A stretch of DNA of 11,490 nucleotides from an uncultured Eubacteriales bacterium (lineage in GTDB: Bacteria; Bacillota; Clostridia; Christensenellales; Borkfalkiaceae): assembly GCA_902766475.1 (NCBI GenBank), contig CACXDQ010000186.1, forward strand, positions 1-11,490, read 5' to 3'. The translations under genes were made by a program, and so were the position numbers. The notes below the pieces were generated by a model that was not told where the DNA came from, made no database searches, and saw only the letters and a list, made by a program, of their open reading frames with translations. Within the stretch, counting starts at the first letter, position 1. Each line of letters opens with the position of its first letter. Positions 7,258 to 11,490 of this stretch are shown here, one piece after another.

Positions 7258-7757
7258 TAAGGGCGATAGTTGCCGTCGACAATAAGTGGGGGATAGGGAA
7301 AAAGAACGATCTTCTCTTTAAAATTCCGGCGGATATGAAGTTTTTCAGAGAAAAGACGGCGGGCGCAACGGTCTGTATGGGCTATAACACGCTCTTGTCA
7401 TTCCCCGGCGGAAAACCGCTTCCGAACAGAAAAAATATCGTCCTTTGCCCCGAGGGTACGGTGATAGACGGGGCAATAGCCGTTCACGACTTGACGAGTT
7501 TGTTCGACGAGCTTAAAAAGGGCGGCGACGCATTCGTGATAGGCGGCGCAATGTTTTATCACACGATGCTTTATTATTGCGAGGAAATTCTCGTTACCAA
7601 AGTCGACGCCGACGGGCAAGCGGAAGTGTTTTTCGACGACCTCGACAAAGACGAGGCTTTCGAACTCGTTTACGAAAGCGAGCCGATAGAAACCAACGGC
7701 TACACGATAAGGTTTACGACGTATAAAAACAAAGCGCCCAAGGAGCTTGCAGTATGA
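7254..7757 (+). CDS. folA: Dihydrofolate reductase
   Basis: Reduces dihydrofolate to tetrahydrofolate, completing the cycle with ThyA encoded just upstream. The start is the ATG overlapping the thyA stop, with AGAGGT at 7242-7247; the frame is open upstream, but earlier starts lie deep inside thyA. The 167-residue protein shows W-G-I-G at 12-15, L-L-F-K-I-P-A-D-M with the catalytic acid Asp27, M-G-Y-N-T at 42-46, F-P-G-G-K-P-L-P-N-R and V-I-G-G-A-M-F-Y. Numbering matches Escherichia coli FolA to residue 46. Odd: the usual M-G-R-x-T is M-G-Y-N-T, so the NADPH 2'-phosphate arginine is Tyr44, and the second phosphate-contact stretch after N-I-V-L reads C-P-E-G rather than the usual S-S or T-R. 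Overall length and fold motifs are normal, so it is probably active. Confidence 0.95.
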   Translation: MIRAIVAVDNKWGIGKKNDLLFKIPADMKFFREKTAGATVCMGYNTLLSFPGGKPLPNRKNIVLCPEGTVIDGAIAVHDLTSLFDELKKGGDAFVIGGAMFYHTMLYYCEEILVTKVDADGQAEVFFDDLDKDEAFELVYESEPIETNGYTIRFTTYKNKAPKELAV

Positions 7758-8083
7758 AGATAGATTTTTCTAAGATAGACGAAAACAAATTCGTCAATTT
7801 CAACGGCGGCAACGGCTCGGTAGACCTCAAAAAGACGGAATACAAGGGCGTTACCGTCATTAAGGGCAGGGTGAAAAAGGGCTGTTCGGTTGGGCTTCAC
7901 GCTCACACCATTGACAGCGAAACTATTTATATTCTGTCGGGCACGGCTAAATCTATATGTGACGGCGAAATGGAAATTCTTCGGTCCGGCGACGTGTCGA
8001 TTTGCCCCAAAGGATATTCGCATTGTCTTATCAACGACTATGACGAAGAACTCGTTTTCTTTGCGGTCGTACCCAAACAGTAA
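7754..8083 (+). CDS. Small cupin-domain protein
   Basis: A 109-residue single-domain cupin. Motif 1 is G-L-H-A-H-T-I-D-S-E-T with the two metal-binding histidines and the glutamate, then Y-I-L-S-G-T. Motif 2 is G-D-V-S-I-C-P-K-G-Y-S-H with the third histidine. All four metal ligands are present, so it should bind a divalent metal; cupins of this size are sugar isomerase-like, dioxygenase-like or ligand-binding proteins, and the role cannot be told from sequence. The start ATG overlaps the folA stop (ATGA, 7754-7757), so it is translated in tandem with the folate enzymes. Confidence 0.9.
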   Translation: MKIDFSKIDENKFVNFNGGNGSVDLKKTEYKGVTVIKGRVKKGCSVGLHAHTIDSETIYILSGTAKSICDGEMEILRSGDVSICPKGYSHCLINDYDEELVFFAVVPKQ

Positions 8084-8094
8084 GTGTTGAAATT

Positions 8095-8895
8095 ATGATA
8101 ATTGATAGAATAAAGGCAAAAAAACTTAAAAATACCCGTGATCTCGGCGGATTACCCACCTCGGACGGAAAGAGGATAGCGAGCGGAAAACTGCTCAGAA
8201 GCGGCAGACTGTACAAGCTCCCCGAAAAGACGCTCGACGTTTTAGACGGCTACAAGATCACGAACGTGATTGATCTAAGGGTGAAATTCGAGAGGGACGC
8301 TCACCCCGACACCGTTATCGGAGAGAGCCTCAACCATTGGTGGACAGTCCTCACCACGCCTACGAGCGAGCCCGTTTCCGAAGGCTCTACCTTAAAGACG
8401 ATGAAGAGGGAAGGCATAAGGCTGAGGGACGATTACGGCAGCGATTTCGACAAGTATATGATAGATACTTACCGCAGTATCGTGTTCGAGAAGTCGCCGC
8501 AAGAGAGTATCGGCAAAATTTTCAGGCTTCTTCTCGAAGAGGAAGGGTGCGTGCTTTGGCATTGCAACAGCGGCAAGGACAGGACGGGCATAGTATGTAT
8601 GCTCCTCGAATCTCTCCTCGGCGTGGACGAAGAGGTCATTTATGAGGACTATCTCGCTTCCAAAAAGTTTTTGGAAAGAAAATTTTTCTGGAACAGAATA
8701 GGTATGTTCTTCGTGCCCATGTCGCTGACAACCAAGAGAATTATCGTCGGGTATATGAATTTGAAGAGAGTTTATTTGCAGACGGTCGTCGAGGAAATAA
8801 AACAGAAGTTCGGCAGCGTTGTCGAATACTGTAAGCGGACTTTCGGGCTTACCGACGGCGATATTTCGGCGTTGAAACAAAAATATTTGGTATAA
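8095..8895 (+). CDS. Tyrosine-protein phosphatase-like (Y_phosphatase3 / LipA-MptpB type)
   Basis: A 266-residue cytosolic protein with the P-loop H-C-N-S-G-K-D-R-T-G, giving Cys157 as nucleophile and Arg163 as phosphate binder, matching the HCxxGKDRTG form of the atypical bacterial tyrosine/lipid phosphatases (PF13350 type). The N-terminal N-T-R-D-L-G-G and L-R-S-G-R-L segments and V-I-D-L-R are also hallmarks. Members act on phosphotyrosine or phosphoinositides; some are virulence factors, but others are ordinary housekeeping or uncharacterised. The start ATG at 8095 has no clear ribosome binding site and is 11 bases after the cupin stop, so it may depend on coupling. It is the last gene of the run; a terminator begins at its stop codon. 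Confidence 0.92.
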   Translation: MIIDRIKAKKLKNTRDLGGLPTSDGKRIASGKLLRSGRLYKLPEKTLDVLDGYKITNVIDLRVKFERDAHPDTVIGESLNHWWTVLTTPTSEPVSEGSTLKTMKREGIRLRDDYGSDFDKYMIDTYRSIVFEKSPQESIGKIFRLLLEEEGCVLWHCNSGKDRTGIVCMLLESLLGVDEEVIYEDYLASKKFLERKFFWNRIGMFFVPMSLTTKRIIVGYMNLKRVYLQTVVEEIKQKFGSVVEYCKRTFGLTDGDISALKQKYLV

Positions 8896-8933
8896 TGCTT
8901 GCGCCCGACGCTTTTAGCGTCGGGCGCATTATA
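8891..8933. terminator. Bidirectional terminator between convergent genes
   Basis: A perfect 11-bp stem (GCGCCCGACGC 8901-8911, GCGTCGGGCGC 8917-8927) with a TTTTA loop. The flanks TATAAT (8891-8896) and ATTATA (8928-8933) can pair to lengthen it, leaving GCTT bulged. The hairpin starts over the phosphatase stop codon (TAA 8893-8895) and ends two bases before the stop of the opposing gene, so it can serve both. T runs are weak on both sides. Confidence 0.8.
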
Positions 8934-8935
8934 TT

Positions 8936-9634
8936 TCAGCTTACGCTGTATTTGCTCATCAGCTTAACTATTTTCAAAAGCCTTGAATTGAAACTCTGTC
9001 TTTCGTATGGGGTGGGCGTTCTCGACGAAAACTTGTCTATATCCATTTCCGTCTTGTCGAGTTCGTCCTCTTCCTCTCTCGTAAGTTCGTGGCGGCGAAG
9101 CGCTCCTATTATCTTTTTTACGCCGTTGAGGTCGGGCTCAGCGGAGTTATCGTCGTCGGTTTTACCGACAAATTCCACTCTTCTGACATAGGCAGGCTCG
9201 CTTTTTTCCTTCATAAGTTCATATACGTCGGGTAGCACGTCTTTTGCCGTAAGTCGGGCTATAAGTCGTTTATCTCGCTTTGTAAGCCCTTTCCGCTCAC
9301 GTTTTTTGACGGATAAAAGTGCCGAAAACATAAAGCTCAGCGCCCACGAAAACGCCGAAAGCATAAGCTGCTCCGCAAAGCGATAGGGCGGCAGTTTTAC
9401 GGCGGACGGAATTATAAAGGTTATCCAAAGCGCCGCAACGCATAGTTGGATCTGATATATCGCCGATTTATCGGCGGCGTTGAATTTCTTTGAGGTAAGG
9501 TTTATTATCGCCATGACAGCCGCAAAAAGCGCAACGGCGGTCGGGATAAGATAATAGAAAATTCCCAGCGAGTTGATAAAATTCGCCACGGAAAGCGTGA
9601 TTTGAGATAATGTTTTCAATACGGAATTATACAT
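8936..9634 (-). CDS. Hypothetical membrane protein, three helices and charged tail
   Basis: I do not recognise a family. The start is chosen at 9634 because GGAGG (complement of 9640-9644) lies 5 bases upstream; the alternative ATG at 9646 would place that ribosome binding site inside the gene. The 232 residues show three hydrophobic segments (about 23-45, 59-79 and 88-109), then a hydrophilic tail of about 120 residues that begins very basic (K-K-R-E-R-K-G) and has an acidic stretch (E-E-E-D-E-L-D-K-T-E-M-D) before a basic end. By the positive-inside rule the tail is probably cytoplasmic. It stands alone, convergent with the phosphatase gene and divergent from eno, with its own promoter. A copy of the dispersed motif lies in it (9256-9268). 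Confidence 0.8.
   Translation of the reverse strand: MYNSVLKTLSQITLSVANFINSLGIFYYLIPTAVALFAAVMAIINLTSKKFNAADKSAIYQIQLCVAALWITFIIPSAVKLPPYRFAEQLMLSAFSWALSFMFSALLSVKKRERKGLTKRDKRLIARLTAKDVLPDVYELMKEKSEPAYVRRVEFVGKTDDDNSAEPDLNGVKKIIGALRRHELTREEEDELDKTEMDIDKFSSRTPTPYERQSFNSRLLKIVKLMSKYSVS
9256..9268 (+). repeat. Dispersed motif copy 4 (antisense in membrane-protein gene)
   Basis: GGGCTATAAGTCG, identical to the first 13 bases of copies 1, 2 and 5, then diverging (TTTATC). The gene runs on the opposite strand, where it encodes part of R-L-I-A-R-L. TAAGTCG also occurs directly before it (9249-9256), so this short word is doubled here. Confidence 0.6.
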
Positions 9635-9672
9635 TTTCGCCTCCATTGCCCATTATTGCCATTATGTAAATT

Positions 9673-9700
9673 TTTATACCAAAATTAAAATTTGACGCAA
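9673..9700 (-). promoter_or_regulatory. Promoter of the hypothetical membrane-protein gene
   Basis: On the minus strand: TTGCGT (complement of 9695-9700), a 16-base spacer and TATAAA (complement of 9673-9678) preceded by TGG, an extended -10. The start is predicted near 9666, about 32 bases before the ATG. Confidence 0.65.
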
Positions 9701-9714
9701 CGTATTGAAAATTA

Positions 9715-9743
9715 TTGACAATAATATAAAAAAGAGATAAAAT
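9715..9743 (+). promoter_or_regulatory. Strong SigA-type promoter of eno with palindrome over the -35
   Basis: TTGACA (9715-9720, consensus), a 17-base spacer and TAAAAT (9738-9743). The predicted start is near 9750 and the leader about 37 nt. The -35 sits in a near-perfect palindrome ATTATTG-A-CAATAAT (9711-9725), a possible repressor site. The surrounding DNA is very AT-rich. Confidence 0.85.
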
Positions 9744-9786
9744 ATTAAAGGAAAAATAAAAATCATCCAAAAAAAGGAGTTATCTT

Positions 9787-11082
9787 ATGTATTTGGAAAT
9801 TGAAAGAGTAGTCGGTCGTGAAATTCTCGACTCGAGAGGAAACCCCACGGTTGAAGCCGAAGTTTACCTCGTAGACGGCACCGTCGGCAGAGGTACAGCA
9901 CCTTCGGGCGCATCTACCGGCGAATTTGAAGCTCTCGAGCTTCGTGACGGCGACAAAAAACGCTACAACGGCAAGGGCACACTTAAAGCCGTTGAAAACA
10001 TCAACACTACCATCAACGACGTGTTGGAAGGTCTTGACGCAAGCGACATCTATGCGGTCGACGCCGCTATGATCAAAGCCGACGGAACTAAGGATAAATC
10101 TAACCTCGGCGCAAACGCTATTTTGGCTGTTTCGATAGCCGCAGCAAGAGCTGCCGCTACCAGCCTTGACATTCCCCTCTATCGCTTCCTCGGCGGCGTC
10201 AACGGCAACCGCTTGCCCGTTCCCATGATGAACATTTTGAACGGCGGCGCTCACGCTACCAACACCGTCGACACGCAGGAATTCATGATCATGCCCGTAG
10301 GCGCTCCCACTTTCAGAGAAGCTCTCCGTTGGTGTGCAGAGGTATTCCACGCTCTCGCTTCCATTTTGAAAGCTAAGGGCTTGGCTACTTCCGTAGGCGA
10401 CGAAGGCGGCTTCGCTCCCAACCTTTCGAGCGACGAAGAGACCATCGAAACCATTTTGGAAGCTATCAAGAAAGCGGGCTATGTGCCGGGTAAAGACTTC
10501 ATGCTCGCTATGGACGCCGCTTCTTCCGAATGGAAGAGCCCCAAGGGTAAAGGCTTCTACAAGCTTCCCAAGGCAGGCACCGAATATACTTCCGCAGAGC
10601 TTATCGCTCACTGGAAGAGCCTCGTTGAAAAATATCCCATCATCTCCATTGAGGACGGTCTTGACGAAGAGGACTGGGAAGGCTGGCAGCTCATGACGAA
10701 AGAGCTCGGCGACAAAGTTCAGCTCGTCGGCGACGACTTGTTCGTTACTAACACCGAACGTCTTTCCAAGGGCATTTCGCTCGGCGCAGGTAACGCTATT
10801 TTGATAAAGCTCAATCAGATCGGCTCCGTTTCGGAGACTTTGGAAGCTATCAAGATGGCTCACAAAGCGGGCTACACGGCAGTAACTTCTCACCGTTCGG
10901 GTGAAACCGCCGACACCACTATCGCAGACCTTGCCGTCGCTCTCAACACTTGCCAGATCAAGACGGGCGCACCCAGCCGTTCGGAGAGAGTTGCGAAGTA
11001 CAACCAGCTTTTAAGGATCGAGGAAGAACTCGGCGACAGCGCAGTATATCCTCAGATGGGCGCATTCAACGTAAAGAGATAA
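9787..11082 (+). CDS. eno: Enolase
   Basis: Interconverts 2-phosphoglycerate and phosphoenolpyruvate in glycolysis and gluconeogenesis; cytosolic, Mg-dependent. The 431 residues match the usual bacterial length. Motifs in order: E-I-L-D-S-R-G-N-P-T-V-E at the N-terminus, P-S-G-A-S-T-G-E (mobile loop), N-I-L-N-G-G-A-H-A, V-G-D-E-G-G-F-A-P, S-I-E-D-G-L-D-E-E-D-W, V-G-D-D-L-F-V-T-N, the catalytic lysine in L-I-K-L-N-Q-I-G (Lys341), S-H-R-S-G-E-T and K-T-G-A-P-S-R-S-E-R. AAGGAG at 9774-9779 is well spaced from ATG. Many GCT alanine codons and ATC isoleucine codons, compared with GCG and ATA in neighbours, fit a highly expressed gene. It is a single-gene unit: own promoter, own terminator. Frames on its opposite strand are shadows. 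Confidence 0.98.
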   Translation: MYLEIERVVGREILDSRGNPTVEAEVYLVDGTVGRGTAPSGASTGEFEALELRDGDKKRYNGKGTLKAVENINTTINDVLEGLDASDIYAVDAAMIKADGTKDKSNLGANAILAVSIAAARAAATSLDIPLYRFLGGVNGNRLPVPMMNILNGGAHATNTVDTQEFMIMPVGAPTFREALRWCAEVFHALASILKAKGLATSVGDEGGFAPNLSSDEETIETILEAIKKAGYVPGKDFMLAMDAASSEWKSPKGKGFYKLPKAGTEYTSAELIAHWKSLVEKYPIISIEDGLDEEDWEGWQLMTKELGDKVQLVGDDLFVTNTERLSKGISLGAGNAILIKLNQIGSVSETLEAIKMAHKAGYTAVTSHRSGETADTTIADLAVALNTCQIKTGAPSRSERVAKYNQLLRIEEELGDSAVYPQMGAFNVKR

Positions 11083-11097
11083 TCGAGCCTGAAAGTA

Positions 11098-11116
11098 GGG
11101 CTATAAGTCGATAAAA
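11098..11116 (+). repeat. Dispersed motif copy 5 (after eno)
   Basis: GGGCTATAAGTCGATAAAA, 15 bases after the eno TAA and about 15 bases before the terminator stem. Its first 18 bases equal copy 2. Confidence 0.7.
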
Positions 11117-11131
11117 CGTTAAAATGTTATA

Positions 11132-11173
11132 AAAACAGAGGGGCGAAGCAACCTTGCTTCGCCCCTCTGTTTT
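11132..11173. terminator. Terminator of eno, 20-bp inverted repeat
   Basis: A perfect 20-bp inverted repeat (11132-11151 with 11154-11173), GC-rich in the core and with A4/T4 outer ends, so it can work in both directions. Only two bases separate the arms, so the real loop will open the innermost AA/TT pairs. Confidence 0.9.
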
Positions 11174-11294
11174 ATTTACGGCACTATGGTTTGGCAAAAA
11201 CAAATTGACGATTTGACATTGTGCCAACGCCATGGTTGCGTTGCGTAAGTTGAGATCACGTCTTTTAATATTCAAACGAAAAAGAAAATATCAC
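11174..11294. other. Intergenic stretch without a gene
   Basis: No plausible coding frame. Two mutually exclusive foldings are visible: ATGG..TTGGCA (about 11187-11197) can pair with TGCCAA..CCAT (about 11222-11233), or CAACGC can pair with GCGTTG just downstream of it. No promoter that would transcribe it is evident, so I do not call an RNA. Confidence 0.4.
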
Positions 11295-11323
11295 TTTACA
11301 AATCTTTTGCAATGTGGTATAAT
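11295..11323 (+). promoter_or_regulatory. Strong SigA-type promoter upstream of the last gene
   Basis: TTTACA (11295-11300), a 17-base spacer and consensus TATAAT (11318-11323) preceded by TGG (extended -10). Start predicted near 11330, giving a leader of about 95 nt. In that leader AGCCGAA (11353-11359) can pair with TTCGGCT (11396-11402) around an inner TTTAAC-GA-GTTAAA hairpin; no T run follows, so it is not a terminator. Confidence 0.85.
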
Positions 11324-11424
11324 TAAGCTACGTTTTATTAACGAAAAAGAATAGCCGAAATTCAGTCTTTTTAACGAGTTAAATCTTTGTTTTTATTCGG
11401 CTGACGTAAAAGGATATGGGAAAG

Positions 11425-11490
11425 ATGAAAAACGAATTTTATTTTCCGTCGAAAGACGGGCTTACGCAGATCCATGCCATAGAATGGATC
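11425..11490 (+). CDS. Probable alpha/beta hydrolase (lysophospholipase-like), 3'-truncated by window
   Basis: Only 22 codons are visible: the protein opens K-N-E-F-Y-F-P-S-K-D-G-L-T-Q-I-H-A-I-E-W-I. The pattern of a short strand, S-x-D-G, a second strand and a tryptophan just before the expected P resembles the N-terminus of Hydrolase_4 / monoacylglycerol-lipase-like enzymes, but the catalytic triad lies outside the window. ATG 11425 is preferred; ATG 11416 is in frame but lies only two bases after AAAGG (11409-11413), too close for that ribosome binding site. The strong promoter and about 95-nt leader upstream support a real gene. Confidence 0.6.
   Translation, partial: MKNEFYFPSKDGLTQIHAIEWI

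Noticed and set aside
9763..10893. Long open frame (376 codons) antisense to eno
   Set aside because: It mirrors the eno codon pattern, has no ribosome binding site or recognisable motif, and eno is certain.
11187..11245. Riboswitch or small RNA in the eno-hydrolase gap
   Set aside because: Alternative foldings exist, but no promoter upstream after the eno terminator and no known motif; short pairings like these arise by chance.

Overview
The window looks like chromosomal DNA of a Gram-positive anaerobe of the Bacillota, most likely a clostridial lineage. The evidence is the mid-range GC content, many AGA/AGG arginine codons, strong GGAGG-type ribosome binding sites, SigA-type promoters with extended -10 elements, a PheS carrying a CxxC/CxxC insert, and the YitT-family and DUF896 genes typical of Bacillota. 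Assignment to a family would be a guess. I see no phage, IS element, CRISPR array, tRNA or rRNA.

Layout. Bases 1-699 hold the 3' part of a metallophosphoesterase gene, followed by two GC-rich hairpin terminators. A clear SigA promoter (864-892) starts a long run of co-directional genes: pheS, pheT, a DUF896 gene, a YitT-family membrane protein, a short-chain dehydrogenase, thyA, folA, a cupin and a tyrosine-phosphatase-like gene. The run ends at a bidirectional terminator at 8891-8933, and I see no convincing terminator inside it. thyA/folA and folA/cupin overlap by ATGA. On the minus strand, 8936-9634 encodes an unrecognised three-helix membrane protein. It diverges from eno (enolase, 9787-11082), with a promoter for each in the gap. 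A 20-bp-stem terminator follows eno. A strong promoter (11295-11323) then precedes the first codons of what looks like an alpha/beta hydrolase, cut off by the window end.

How the genes work together. pheS and pheT make the two subunits of phenylalanyl-tRNA synthetase. thyA and folA are coupled biochemically: ThyA oxidises methylene-tetrahydrofolate to dihydrofolate while making dTMP, and FolA reduces it back. Enolase is core glycolysis. The other genes are family-level calls.

Most worth a second look: (1) a short dispersed motif, GGGCTATAAGTCG with extensions, found four times on the + strand plus one related inverted copy, three of the five at or just after stop codons; (2) a probable one-base insertion near the 3' end of pheT that creates an early TAG and removes 17 residues still readable in the +1 frame; (3) a dihydrofolate reductase lacking the usual residues of the NADPH 2'-phosphate pocket; (4) palindromes over the -35 boxes of the pheS and eno promoters. 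I do not see a clearly new multi-gene system; the repeat family is the best candidate for something undescribed.
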